From the NCBI GenBank assembly GCA_964629325.1, contig CAZVSC010000005.1, positions 1 through 64,000 of the forward strand: 64,000 nucleotides of DNA. The letters run 5' to 3'. Below are positions 8,984 to 17,973 of the stretch, one piece after another (positions within the stretch are counted from its first letter, which is position 1; each line of letters opens with the position of its first letter). The translations under genes and the position numbers were made by a program. The stretch is from Eutrophocola sp964629325 (lineage in GTDB: Bacteria > Pseudomonadota > Gammaproteobacteria > Pseudomonadales > Pseudohongiellaceae). The notes under the pieces were generated by a model that saw nothing but the letters and a program-made list of their open reading frames with translations, had not been told where the DNA came from and ran no database searches.

Positions 8984-11959
8984 TCAGAACTGGTGGACAG
9001 CCATGTTGAGGGCTTCCAGTTCACTGCTGCGGGAACGGCTGGTAATGATGCCGAGGCTGGGTTCCTGGCCGGCCAGGTATTTTTCCGTGACGGCTTTCAG
9101 TTCATCCACGTTGACCTGGAGAATGCGCTGGCGGAACCTGGCGCGCTGCTCGCGATTACGGCCGAACAGCTCGTTGTAAAACGCCTGTTTGGCTGTGCCG
9201 GCAGGTGAAGACGGTTTGTCGAGGCTGGAAATGACCCCGAGCACGGCTTCTTCCAGGGCCCGGTCGTCATGGCTGGCAGCCAGCACCCAGTCGATGGCAC
9301 GACGGTAGTCATCGAGCGTTTCGGTCAGGCGCGGGTCGCGATAGGAAAAGAAGCGGAATGTCGCGGTGCCGGAATCCTGGCTGGCCCCGCCGCCGTAAGC
9401 ACCGCCCTGTTCGCGGATGGCGCGATGCAGGAAGCCGTTGCGCAGGAAGCCGCCCAGGACAGTCAATGCAGCGGCATCCACGTGGCCGACAGGCACGGTC
9501 GGGAATGCCATGGCGCAGAAACTCACCTGGGTGTTGGTCAGCCAGCCTTCACGGACAGTTTCGCGGCAACCGGGGAGCGAAAAGGGTTTGGCATCAGAGG
9601 AGACGGTATTGCCCAACCATGTCTGTTCGAGCGCAGACAGCAGATGGTCCCGCTCGCTGTCTTCACTGACCAGCAGGAACTGCTTGTCGGTATTCAGCAG
9701 CATGTCGTGCAGTGTGGCGAAATCACCGGCGAATTTCGCCAGGTTGTCATTCTCGCCGAAATCAGCCGTGAGCTGTTTCAGTTGCTGGATACCGGCCATG
9801 CCGGAGCTCTGGTAATTCATGGCGGCGATGGGGCTCAACCGGCTGCAGGCGACACCGACAGCGAGGCTGTGACCCTGGCTGGTGATGCTCTGTTCACGCC
9901 GTGAGGATATCTGCTCCATGATTTCACGGATGCGCTGGTGTTCATCGAAACGGCACTCGTTGAGGGTATCGCGCAACAGGTCTGAAACCTTGCGTTGGTT
10001 GGGGTACAGGGATTTACTGGACAGGACCAGGTAACCCGCCAGGCTTTGCTCGTCATCCACGTGGCTGCGCAGGGTGCTGTAAACGTTGATGCCGCCGCTG
10101 ATCGCTGATTGCAGTGCCTGGATTTCCAGGTAATCCCGGTTACCGATACCCAGCTCCGGTACGCAGCTGGTGTAGTAGGGCAGCAGATCCGCAAAATGCT
10201 CATTCATGTCCGGCAATGCCAGGATTACCTGCTGGTAGCTGATGCCGTTGGTGCCCTGGGCGAAGTAACGCGCCCTGGCGATATCCTGCCCCAAATGGAT
10301 TTCATGCCGTGAGGAGTCCGGCCAGTGGATGTCAGCCGGCACGTCCTCGAGGGTGACCTTGGGGAGGATGGCGGGATCGTCTTCCTGTTCCTGGCGGACT
10401 TTCAGTTGCGCGGCCCGGTCGATTAGCTGCTTCACGGCGTCATCATCGAGCCCTTGCCTGATCTCAGCCAGTCGGGCTTTCTCGGCCTTGGCCATGCGCT
10501 CCGACTGCGCGGTATCCGGCCTGACGGTCAGCGTAATGCGATGCGGATTCCCGAGCAGGTATTCACGGATCAGGGCCGGTACATAATCCGGATCCTGGAT
10601 ATCCTGTTTCAGTTGATCCAGGACCGGATCGATATCCAGTAATTCGATGGGGTCGCCGCGATGCGTGGCGGTGGACAGAGCTGCCAGGATCAGCTGCAGG
10701 CCGTATGGATAGGTGTCGCCGCTGATTTCACGCTGGCTCAGTTCCAGTGAGTGCAAAGCCGCTTCCACCTTGTCCTGGGCGATGCCGTTGGCCGCGATAT
10801 CCTCGAGCGTGGACAGTACCAGCTGTTCGATCTCCCCGGTGCTGTCAGTATCGCAACCCTCCAGCCCGCACATGAAGCTCATTTCGCGGTGCGAATCCTC
10901 GAGCCCGCACAGGGGGGACGGCGAGCGCCCAAGGGGGGTGGTTTCCAGCGCCTGCAACAGGGGGCTGGCGCTGTTATCCAGCAATACCCCGGTCAGGAGC
11001 TGCGCCTTGTACATGTCGCCAAGGTCGGTGCTCTTGCCCAGCAGCCAGCCCATGATGACGTGGGTCTTGCCAGTCGCCTCATCCTCGTCCAGCGGGTAGG
11101 TTTCCTCGACTCTGAGCGGCGCTGTGAAACGTTGTTCGTCATCCACAGCGATATGCACATTCAGGCGGCTGAATTCGTTCAGGGCCAGTTTTTCGAAGCG
11201 TTCCTGGTGCTCACGGGCGGGAATGTCGCCATAGGTCATGAAGATGGCGTTGCTCGGGTGGTAGTGAGTCTTGTAGAAGGCCTTCAGCTGTGCATAGCTC
11301 AGGTCGGGTATGTCCGCAGGATCGCCGCCGCTGTTGTAGTGGTAGGTGGTGGTCGGGAACAGGTGTTTGCACAACTGCTGCCAGATCAGTGACGTCGGCG
11401 CACTCATGGCACCCTTCATTTCATTGTAGACGACGCCCTTGTACTCGAGCGGAGAATCGGGATTGTCAGGTTCGGAGAACTCCAGGCGGTGGCCTTCCTG
11501 GGCGAAGTCCAGCTCATTCAGCGTCGAGAAGAAGACGGCATCGAGATAGACCTCCAGCAGGTTGTCGAAATCCTTGCGGTTCTGGCTGGCAAAGGGGTAG
11601 GCAGTCCAGTCGCTGCTCGTGAAGGCGTTCATGAAGGTGTTGAGGGAGCGGCGGATCATCATGAAAAAGGGATCGCGCACCGGGAATTTGCGGCTGCCGC
11701 ACAGCGCGGTGTGTTCCAGTATGTGTGCCACGCCGGTTGAGTCCATGGGCACGGTGCGCAGGGCGACCAGGAAAACGTTTTCGTCGTTATCGCTGGACAG
11801 GTGATAGTGCATGGCGCCGGTTTCCCGGTGTTCGTATTCCTCTACTGTCAGGTTGAGCGTCTCGAGAAGCTGGCTGCGTTTGTAGATGAAGGTCGGGTAG
11901 GCGGCTTCCTGGCCGGGGTTATTCCGGGATGATGTTTTGGTGCTTTCAGATAACTGCAT
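8984..11959 (-). CDS. M16C metallopeptidase, presequence protease (PreP)-like
   Basis: A 991-residue insulinase-family zinc peptidase. The inverted zinc motif HILEH lies at residues 79-83, followed by the distal glutamate region YNEMKGAM. The protein then has the four-domain length typical of M16C enzymes (PreP, falcilysin), which close around and degrade short unfolded peptides. ATG 11959 (MQLSESTK) is chosen; an in-frame extension upstream to 12175 has the look of untranslated sequence and no homology that I recognise. No signal peptide is seen with this start, so a cytoplasmic location is inferred. It is transcribed alone, divergent from the PQQ dehydrogenase, and ends at a good terminator. 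Confidence 0.9.
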   Translation of the reverse strand: MQLSESTKTSSRNNPGQEAAYPTFIYKRSQLLETLNLTVEEYEHRETGAMHYHLSSDNDENVFLVALRTVPMDSTGVAHILEHTALCGSRKFPVRDPFFMMIRRSLNTFMNAFTSSDWTAYPFASQNRKDFDNLLEVYLDAVFFSTLNELDFAQEGHRLEFSEPDNPDSPLEYKGVVYNEMKGAMSAPTSLIWQQLCKHLFPTTTYHYNSGGDPADIPDLSYAQLKAFYKTHYHPSNAIFMTYGDIPAREHQERFEKLALNEFSRLNVHIAVDDEQRFTAPLRVEETYPLDEDEATGKTHVIMGWLLGKSTDLGDMYKAQLLTGVLLDNSASPLLQALETTPLGRSPSPLCGLEDSHREMSFMCGLEGCDTDSTGEIEQLVLSTLEDIAANGIAQDKVEAALHSLELSQREISGDTYPYGLQLILAALSTATHRGDPIELLDIDPVLDQLKQDIQDPDYVPALIREYLLGNPHRITLTVRPDTAQSERMAKAEKARLAEIRQGLDDDAVKQLIDRAAQLKVRQEQEDDPAILPKVTLEDVPADIHWPDSSRHEIHLGQDIARARYFAQGTNGISYQQVILALPDMNEHFADLLPYYTSCVPELGIGNRDYLEIQALQSAISGGINVYSTLRSHVDDEQSLAGYLVLSSKSLYPNQRKVSDLLRDTLNECRFDEHQRIREIMEQISSRREQSITSQGHSLAVGVACSRLSPIAAMNYQSSGMAGIQQLKQLTADFGENDNLAKFAGDFATLHDMLLNTDKQFLLVSEDSERDHLLSALEQTWLGNTVSSDAKPFSLPGCRETVREGWLTNTQVSFCAMAFPTVPVGHVDAAALTVLGGFLRNGFLHRAIREQGGAYGGGASQDSGTATFRFFSYRDPRLTETLDDYRRAIDWVLAASHDDRALEEAVLGVISSLDKPSSPAGTAKQAFYNELFGRNREQRARFRQRILQVNVDELKAVTEKYLAGQEPSLGIITSRSRSSELEALNMAVHQF

Positions 11960-12131
11960 TTCGCGGGGGATCACTGCGTGGCAAAAGGGTCTTGGTAAGC
12001 GGCGAAGTATAGCCGGAACCGCCCGGTTTGTAGAGTGACACTCCCCAGAAAGTCTGCTAGTGTCGGCGGGCGCCCGAACGGGGGCGGCGCCTTGCGAATA
12101 ACAATAAAACCAGGCACTCCAGGGGAGAATC

Positions 12132-13901
12132 ATGAGTTTCAGCGGCATCCGGAAGACCACATTTTTTATGGGCATACTGGCGGCCCACCTGTGCCTGGGT
12201 CAGGACAACGGCTATGTGCCGGTCACCGACGACATGCTGCGTGACCCTGATCCGCAAGACTGGCTGATGTTTCGTCGCAGCTATGATGCCTGGGGTTTCA
12301 GCCCGCTGGACCAGATCAACCGCGCCAATGTCGGCAGCCTGGAACTGGTCTGGTCAGCAGAAATGCACGAAGGGGTGATCAACAGCATGCCGATCCAGGA
12401 GGGTACGCCCCTGGTGCACGATGGCATGATGTACCTGCCTAACCCGGGTGACGTCATCCAGGCACGAGACGCTGTCACGGGAGAGCTGCGATGGGAATAT
12501 GTACGGCAGATCCCGGAAGACCTGAACGATTACCTGAGCTTCAACAAGACCAACCGCAACGTCGCCATCTACGACGACCTTATCATTTACACGACCAATG
12601 ACGCCCATATCCTGGCCCTGGACGTTCATACCGGCGCGGTCCGTTGGGATACCCGGATTCTGGATTACCGCACCCATCCCTCGTTTCACAGCAGCGGTCC
12701 CGTCGTGATCAACGGACTGGCCATCTCTGGGCGCAACTGCGAGCCGCCGGCAGGTCCCGAAGCCTGTTTTATCGCGGCCCATGATGCGGAAACGGGCAAT
12801 GAAGTCTGGAGGCTGAATCTCATCCAGGCACCGACCGGCGATGATACGGACACCTGGGGAGACGTTCCCTGGGAGCAGCGCTGGCACGTGGGTGCATGGA
12901 TGGTGCCCAGTTACGATCCCGAACTGGACCTGATCTACATGGGCACCTCGGTTACGGCCCCGGCACCCAAATTCCTGCTTGCCGGGGACGACCGGGAATA
13001 CCTGTACCACAATTCGACCCTGGCCATACGTCCGGCAGACGGCAGCCTTGCCTGGCATTACCAGCATCTTGTCGATCACTGGGACCTGGACCACCCCTTC
13101 GAACGCCTGTTGGTCAATACCCGTGTCGCGCCGAATCCCGATGCCGTGCCGTGGATCAACCCTGATATCGATCCTGACAGGGAGTACAGGGTCATTACCG
13201 GTATTCCGGGCAAAACCGGGGTGGTCTACACCCTTGACCGGGAAACCGGTGAATTCCTCTGGGCCAGGCCGACGGTTTACCAGAACGTGCTGCAGGACAT
13301 CGATGGCGCCACCGGCAAGGCCACAGTCAATCCGGCTGCGCTGTTCTCGGAAACCGGGCAGCAGCTGGAAATATGCCCGGCCATAGCCGGCGGCAAGAAC
13401 TGGTGGGAGGGTACTTACAGCCCCCTGACCAATGCCATGTATTACGGGCTGCAGAACACCTGCATGGACCTGACCGTGACAGCGGAAAAAGGCTTCCAGG
13501 ACCCTGATGAGCTGTACGGCTTTTTCAGCCGGGAAAAACTGGCTGCGGGGCGGGAAAACGTCGGCACCTACCATGCCATCTCGGCCGAAACCGGTGAGAC
13601 CCTGTGGACCTATGATGTGGCCGGTACCGCCCTGTCACTGGTGTCGACCGGCGGGGGGCTGGTGTTTGGCGGCGACATCGAAGGCAATTTCAGGGCATTT
13701 GACCAGCAGACCGGCGAGGTGCTCTGGGAAGTTAACCTGGGCTCGTCGGTGACGGGTTATCCGATCACCTTCGCGGTGGACGGCAAACAGTATATTTCGG
13801 TCGGTACCGGGACATCCGTGACCACCGCCGGACAGGTGCAGTACCTGAAGGGTGCCCCGCCGGGAACAGAGGGGCGCCAATTTGTCTTTGCCTTGCCTTA
13901 G
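12132..13901 (+). CDS. PQQ-dependent alcohol dehydrogenase-type quinoprotein
   Basis: A 589-residue periplasmic eight-bladed propeller dehydrogenase. Residues 1-23 form a signal peptide ending near LCLGQ. Tryptophan-docking repeats recur along the chain (LALDVHTGAVRW, AHDAETGNEVW, ISAETGETLW, FDQQTGEVLW). The segment VDHWDLDHPFERLLVN corresponds to the region of the catalytic aspartate in methanol and ethanol dehydrogenases. The vicinal Cys-Cys pair characteristic of those enzymes is not visible where expected (DLIIYTTND...), and there is no CxxCH haem domain, so electrons must go to a separate acceptor. GGGGAG six bases before the ATG is a strong ribosome site. Substrate unknown. The position 270 bases upstream of hydroquinone genes hints at an aromatic or alcohol substrate, but that is inference. 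Confidence 0.85.
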   Translation: MSFSGIRKTTFFMGILAAHLCLGQDNGYVPVTDDMLRDPDPQDWLMFRRSYDAWGFSPLDQINRANVGSLELVWSAEMHEGVINSMPIQEGTPLVHDGMMYLPNPGDVIQARDAVTGELRWEYVRQIPEDLNDYLSFNKTNRNVAIYDDLIIYTTNDAHILALDVHTGAVRWDTRILDYRTHPSFHSSGPVVINGLAISGRNCEPPAGPEACFIAAHDAETGNEVWRLNLIQAPTGDDTDTWGDVPWEQRWHVGAWMVPSYDPELDLIYMGTSVTAPAPKFLLAGDDREYLYHNSTLAIRPADGSLAWHYQHLVDHWDLDHPFERLLVNTRVAPNPDAVPWINPDIDPDREYRVITGIPGKTGVVYTLDRETGEFLWARPTVYQNVLQDIDGATGKATVNPAALFSETGQQLEICPAIAGGKNWWEGTYSPLTNAMYYGLQNTCMDLTVTAEKGFQDPDELYGFFSREKLAAGRENVGTYHAISAETGETLWTYDVAGTALSLVSTGGGLVFGGDIEGNFRAFDQQTGEVLWEVNLGSSVTGYPITFAVDGKQYISVGTGTSVTTAGQVQYLKGAPPGTEGRQFVFALP

Positions 13902-14170
13902 CTGCTTGCGGACGGGGGGTTGGCAGGCCCGGAGCCCGCTTGATTCCTGCCCTTGAACTTCATATTATCGACACCCTGTAACGGGGGAAGTGAGGTGGTT
14001 TGAGCACCACCGGTTACACAGACGGGACGCATTTCTTGACCGGCATCAATAGTGCGATGGGTCGTTTCTGACTAGACTCGCCACTCGCGAAACCGATAAA
14101 AACAACCGGCTGACTTTCCGTTTGACACCTGGTTTAAAACGACTAGCCGAGTCCTGATAAGGGGAAATCT
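13902..14170 (+). promoter_or_regulatory. Leader region before the hydroquinone genes
   Basis: A 269-base gene-free region. It holds a short dyad GGTGGT/ACCACC (13994-14011), a TTGACA at 14122-14127 without a convincing -10 at the proper spacing, and a strong ribosome site AAGGGGA (14159-14164) before hapC. Expression control of the dioxygenase genes is likely to be here, but no operator can be named. Confidence 0.4.
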
Positions 14171-14662
14171 ATGAGCTATAAAACAATGGTGGGGTCACTC
14201 GACTCCTATGACAAAGGCAGCATCGAGCTCAACGATGATCTGAAGCATTACGCGTTTTCAAATATCTTTGAAATCTGCAGCAACTCCAAGCCCTTCGAAC
14301 GCATCATGGTTGCATCCAACCTGGAATACTGCGCCGAAGTGGCCCGTACCGAGGGAACCTCTCCCTGGTACCGTGCTCCCCACGATGAATTTGCCATCGT
14401 CATGGACGGGGAAGTGGAATTCGAGTTTTACCAGCTGGCCGAAGACGAGAAGCCGGCTCATGATGCCGGCGCCGAAATCATGCCGGGTAATCCCAAAGGC
14501 AAGCGCATGGGCAAAGTGACCGCGCGTCGCGGCCACGAAGTCCTGTTGCCGCAGGGCTCGGCCTACCAACTGAAAGCATCCAAACCAGGCGTAGTACTTA
14601 TCCAGACCTCGGCCGGACCGGTCAGTGTGGAAAAATGGTCTGAAATTTGCGTTTTGAAATAA
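14171..14662 (+). CDS. hapC: Hydroquinone 1,2-dioxygenase, small subunit (HapC/PnpC type)
   Basis: A 163-residue cupin-like protein matching the alpha (small) subunit of the two-component, Fe(II)-dependent hydroquinone 1,2-dioxygenase known from 4-hydroxyacetophenone (Hap) and 4-nitrophenol (Pnp) degraders. The subunit has no metal site of its own and completes the alpha2-beta2 enzyme. Visible features are the beta-rich core around SPWYRAPHDEFAIVMDGEVE and RGHEVLLPQGSAYQLKA. The diagnosis rests on size, sequence character and on the next two genes, which are the large subunit and the matching dehydrogenase in the canonical order C-D-E. A good ribosome site precedes it. The large subunit starts 35 bases downstream. 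No alternative family fits as well. Confidence 0.85.
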   Translation: MSYKTMVGSLDSYDKGSIELNDDLKHYAFSNIFEICSNSKPFERIMVASNLEYCAEVARTEGTSPWYRAPHDEFAIVMDGEVEFEFYQLAEDEKPAHDAGAEIMPGNPKGKRMGKVTARRGHEVLLPQGSAYQLKASKPGVVLIQTSAGPVSVEKWSEICVLK

Positions 14663-14697
14663 CGAATACTACTGACTACTAAGAGAGGAATGACCTC

Positions 14698-15705
14698 ATG
14701 AATAGTGAAGTGACACCGGAAAAAGTTTCCGTCATTGCATCCGAACCGGATCCCGTACTTGGCTACCGCAGTTTCCAGTTCGGCGGATTTACCTTCACCC
14801 GCGACGCCTATTTCGTGCACGTGCACTGGCCGAAGGGGACCCACACCATTGAAGTCGACCGATTCCTGCGCGCCATGGTGCGTGATATCGGTTGGGGTTT
14901 CTTCTACGGATGGATTTTCTTCGATGACGTATTCGGCACACAGAATCATTACGGTACGGTAGATATCTATGCGGGCACCTACAGCAAGGGTCACCGGGAT
15001 ACCGGAGTGGACTACCTGGAAACCTTCAACACCGACGATGTACGTGTCGCCTTTGAAACCATTTCCAAGAACTGGATCAACGAAGGTTACGACCCGCTGA
15101 GTGCACCGCTGGAAACCGGTTCACCCCTGGGCGCCAAGCAGCAGGAAGCCTCCGGTCCGCTGATTCGCGGCTTCGAGCCGGCCCGCCGCATGCTCGGTTT
15201 GCCCGGCGACGTACAGCCGCGTTCCGATGAAACTGGCCATCCCGTCAATCGCGCGTTTGCCGACCTGGAGTTTGACCAGCCGGATATCGAAGTCGAGCCC
15301 GGCTTTGAGGATTCTGTGCATGCCTTCAACCTGTTCGACCATATCGCCCGCGCCGATGTCACCTGGAACCCGTCGTTCACCTCCATCACCCGCGCCTGTA
15401 TCTGCTGTGTGACCAGCGAGGAACACATGCTGCCGGTCATCCACGGCAACGACCGTAACGAGTGGTTCATCCAGCTGACCGATGAGATTCACTGGAATAT
15501 CCAGGACAAGAACACCGGCAACCCGCGTGGCCGTATCGTCATGAAGTCCGGCGACGTCTGCGCCATGCCGGCGGACATTCGTCACCAGGGATATTCACCG
15601 AAGCGTTCCATGCTGATGGTGCTGGAAAACGGCACACCCGGCCTGGATGAAAAATACGCCAAGGGTGAACTGGAACCGTTCCCGATTACAGCAAGCCGCT
15701 GGTAA
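14698..15705 (+). CDS. hapD: Hydroquinone 1,2-dioxygenase, large catalytic subunit (HapD/PnpD type)
   Basis: A 335-residue protein that, with HapC, cleaves hydroquinone to 4-hydroxymuconic semialdehyde. In the PnpCD structure, as I recall it, iron is held by His256, Asn258, Glu262 and His303 of the large subunit. Here VIHGNDRNEW gives His249, Asn251 and Glu255, and ADIRHQGY gives His296; the four share one constant offset of seven, so the whole metal site is preserved. Length is close to the known 339 residues. AGAGGA precedes the ATG. The adjacent vicinal cysteines CICC (before TSEEH) are noticeable but I know no role for them. The following 142 bases hold two strong hairpins before hapE. 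Confidence 0.9.
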   Translation: MNSEVTPEKVSVIASEPDPVLGYRSFQFGGFTFTRDAYFVHVHWPKGTHTIEVDRFLRAMVRDIGWGFFYGWIFFDDVFGTQNHYGTVDIYAGTYSKGHRDTGVDYLETFNTDDVRVAFETISKNWINEGYDPLSAPLETGSPLGAKQQEASGPLIRGFEPARRMLGLPGDVQPRSDETGHPVNRAFADLEFDQPDIEVEPGFEDSVHAFNLFDHIARADVTWNPSFTSITRACICCVTSEEHMLPVIHGNDRNEWFIQLTDEIHWNIQDKNTGNPRGRIVMKSGDVCAMPADIRHQGYSPKRSMLMVLENGTPGLDEKYAKGELEPFPITASRW

Positions 15706-15720
15706 TCCCAGGGAACATGA

Positions 15721-15790
15721 CGGTGCTGCCCAAGGTATGACGGGCGGCACCGAACCCGAATCCGGCCTGCCAAGTACAGGCCGGATTTGT
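15721..15790 (+). terminator. Tandem hairpins between hapD and hapE
   Basis: First stem 15721-15731 / 15742-15752 (11 bp, one U-G). Second stem 15759-15769 / 15777-15787 (AATCCGGCCTG / CAGGCCGGATT, perfect 11 bp, 7-base loop) followed by TGTTTCC. The second looks like an attenuator or weak terminator that would lower read-through into hapE, or it may protect the hapCD mRNA 3' end. Confidence 0.6.
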
Positions 15791-15847
15791 TTCCAGTTTC
15801 TTTAGTTTCTAAAGCAGGAACAGCCCCAAACGCAAGGTAACCGCATT

Positions 15848-17329
15848 ATGGCCGAAGCCAAATTCCCCACGCAGCTCTTCATCAACAACGAATTCGTCGA
15901 CGCCGCCGATGGCGCAACTTTCGAGGTATTCAATCCCTACGATAATTCCGTGTTGGCCAATGTCGCCGAGGCCAAGCACGAGGATATCGACCGTGCAGTC
16001 AAGGCTGCCCGTGACGCCTTTGCGGCCTGGGCCAACATGTCGCCGTCAGACCGCGGTGTGCTGATCGGCAAGCTCGCCGATGCCATCGAAAAGGACCGGG
16101 ACAACATAGCCCTGGTGGAATCACTGGATACCGGTCATCCGATTCGCGATACCCACAACCTTGACGTGATGCGAACAGTCGCCACGTACCGTTATTTTGC
16201 CGGCATGCCGGACAAGAACGAGGGTACGGTTATCCCGGTCGATACCGGCTTCCTGAACTATGTGCAGCGCGTACCGATCGGTGTGGTGGGGCAGATCGTG
16301 CCCTGGAACTTCCCGCTGATGTTCACCAGCTGGAAGCTCGGACCGGCGCTGGCAGCCGGCAACACCGTCGTCATGAAGCAGGCGGAGCTGACGCCGCTGT
16401 CTACCTTGCGCGTCGCCGAACTGGCCCGCGAAGCCGGTTTTCCACCGGGTGTGATCAACGTGGTGCCAGGTTTTGGTCATACCGCTGGGCAGTACATGGC
16501 GGAACACCCGGGTATCGACAAGATTTCATTTACCGGCTCGACCGTGACCGGCCGCAAGATTGTGGAAGCCTCGGCCGGCAACCTGAAACGTTTGCAACTG
16601 GAGCTCGGTGGCAAGGGTGCCAACATCGTTTTCGAGGACGCCAATATCGATGCCGCGGTGGGTGGTTCGGCCTTCGCCATCTTCCACAACCAGGGGCAGG
16701 CATGTATTGCCGGTTCCCGCCTGATGCTGCACGAAAGTATCGCTGATCAGTTCCTGGAAAAATTCATGGCCCTGGCAGCCTCCATCAAACAGGGCAACCC
16801 GCTGGATCCTGCAACCGAGATGGGCCCGTTGACGTCGAAGATGCATCAGGAGCGGGTGCTCAGTTTCTGCGACGTGGCAAAGGAGCAGGGCGGCGAGATA
16901 CTGCTGGGCGGCCGCAAGCCGGATGACCCGGCCCTCCAGAAAGGCTGTTTCGTGCTGCCGACCATCGTCAAGGCCAACAGCACCTCCGACCGGGTATGCC
17001 GGGAGGAAGTGTTCGGCCCGTTCGTCGTTGTGTCCACATTCAAGTCAGACGAGGAAGTTCTGGCCCAGGCCAATGACAGTATTTACGGGCTCGGTGGCGG
17101 ATTATGGACGAACAACCTGACCCGCGCCCACAAGGTGGCCCGGGCCATGGAGTCCGGCATGGTCTGGATCAACTGCTACAAGCGCTTCCACCCCGGCTCT
17201 CCCTTTGGCGGCATCAAGGATTCCGGTTACGGGCGTGAGATGGGCCACTTTGCCATGCACGAGTACACCGAGCCGAAATCCGTCTGGGTGAATTTCGACG
17301 CCAAGATTCCGCCTTTCTATCCGCGCTGA
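15848..17329 (+). CDS. hapE: 4-Hydroxymuconic semialdehyde dehydrogenase (HapE/PnpE type)
   Basis: A 493-residue NAD(P)-dependent aldehyde dehydrogenase. Signature elements are the cofactor-binding PWNFPLMF and FTGSTVTGRKI, the general-base region LELGGKGANIVFEDA, and the catalytic cysteine Cys286 in NQGQACIAGSR. By itself the sequence shows only the ALDH superfamily; the specific role, oxidation of 4-hydroxymuconic semialdehyde to maleylacetate, is inferred from its place directly after hapC and hapD, the same order as in Hap and Pnp clusters. AAGG lies ten bases upstream of the ATG. The next gene begins 10 bases after its stop, suggesting co-transcription. Confidence 0.85.
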   Translation: MAEAKFPTQLFINNEFVDAADGATFEVFNPYDNSVLANVAEAKHEDIDRAVKAARDAFAAWANMSPSDRGVLIGKLADAIEKDRDNIALVESLDTGHPIRDTHNLDVMRTVATYRYFAGMPDKNEGTVIPVDTGFLNYVQRVPIGVVGQIVPWNFPLMFTSWKLGPALAAGNTVVMKQAELTPLSTLRVAELAREAGFPPGVINVVPGFGHTAGQYMAEHPGIDKISFTGSTVTGRKIVEASAGNLKRLQLELGGKGANIVFEDANIDAAVGGSAFAIFHNQGQACIAGSRLMLHESIADQFLEKFMALAASIKQGNPLDPATEMGPLTSKMHQERVLSFCDVAKEQGGEILLGGRKPDDPALQKGCFVLPTIVKANSTSDRVCREEVFGPFVVVSTFKSDEEVLAQANDSIYGLGGGLWTNNLTRAHKVARAMESGMVWINCYKRFHPGSPFGGIKDSGYGREMGHFAMHEYTEPKSVWVNFDAKIPPFYPR

Positions 17330-17339
17330 GTTGTCGTCA

Positions 17340-17969
17340 ATGGGCCTGAAAGTCATCGGGGCAGGTCTCGGCAGGACCGGGACCATGTCCCTGAAAATTG
17401 CGCTGGAAAAACTCCTTGGCGGCCCGTGCTATCACATGGTGGAACTGTTCGAGCATCTCGAGGAGCATACGCCCTTGTGGCATGCTGCAGCCCGTGGGGA
17501 GGATGTGGACTGGGACAGTGTATTCGCTGGCTATGTCGCTGCAGTGGACGAACCCGCATCGACCCAGTGGCAGTCTATTGCCGGTTTCTATCCGGATGCC
17601 CTGGTCATCCTGTCGGTACGTGACCCGGACAAATGGTGGAAAAGTGCCAGTGAAACTATCTTCCAGGTGACCCGGCAGCCCCGTGAAGGGTTGGGCCCGG
17701 CACGACTCGCCTGGCTGGACATGATCGATGCCATATACAAAACGCTCTATCCGCACGGGAACGCGGATGCCGAATCGGCAAAATCCGCATTCAGCGCACA
17801 TATCGAGCAGGTGAAGGCTGGCGTTGCACCTCGGCGACTCCTGGTCTGGGAGGTCAGCCAGGGCTGGGAGCCTTTATGTCATGCACTGGGGCTTCCGGTG
17901 CCGGATGAACCATTCCCCAGGACGAATTCCACAGCCGAATTCAAAGCCCGCCCGCGGAAGTCGATCTGA
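17340..17969 (+). CDS. Sulfotransferase-family P-loop protein
   Basis: A 209-residue protein resembling the sulfotransferase family often seen in bacteria and eukaryotes (Sulfotransfer_4 type). The 5'-phosphosulfate-binding loop is GAGLGRTGTMSLKIALEKL at residues 7-25, and LVILSVRDPDKWWKSA provides the 3'-phosphate-binding Arg/Ser region. ATG 17340 is chosen over TTG 17331 because the conserved strand begins immediately after it. True substrates of these proteins are mostly unknown. Its position 10 bases after hapE and 4 bases before a TauE-type transporter suggests a link between aromatic breakdown and sulfur chemistry, but no reaction can be claimed from sequence. Confidence 0.75.
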   Translation: MGLKVIGAGLGRTGTMSLKIALEKLLGGPCYHMVELFEHLEEHTPLWHAAARGEDVDWDSVFAGYVAAVDEPASTQWQSIAGFYPDALVILSVRDPDKWWKSASETIFQVTRQPREGLGPARLAWLDMIDAIYKTLYPHGNADAESAKSAFSAHIEQVKAGVAPRRLLVWEVSQGWEPLCHALGLPVPDEPFPRTNSTAEFKARPRKSI

Positions 17970-17973
17970 ACCA

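Noticed and set aside
12354..13574. 406-codon minus-strand open frame inside the PQQ dehydrogenase gene
   Set aside because: Fully antisense to a clear quinoprotein gene, with no recognisable motif or ribosome site.
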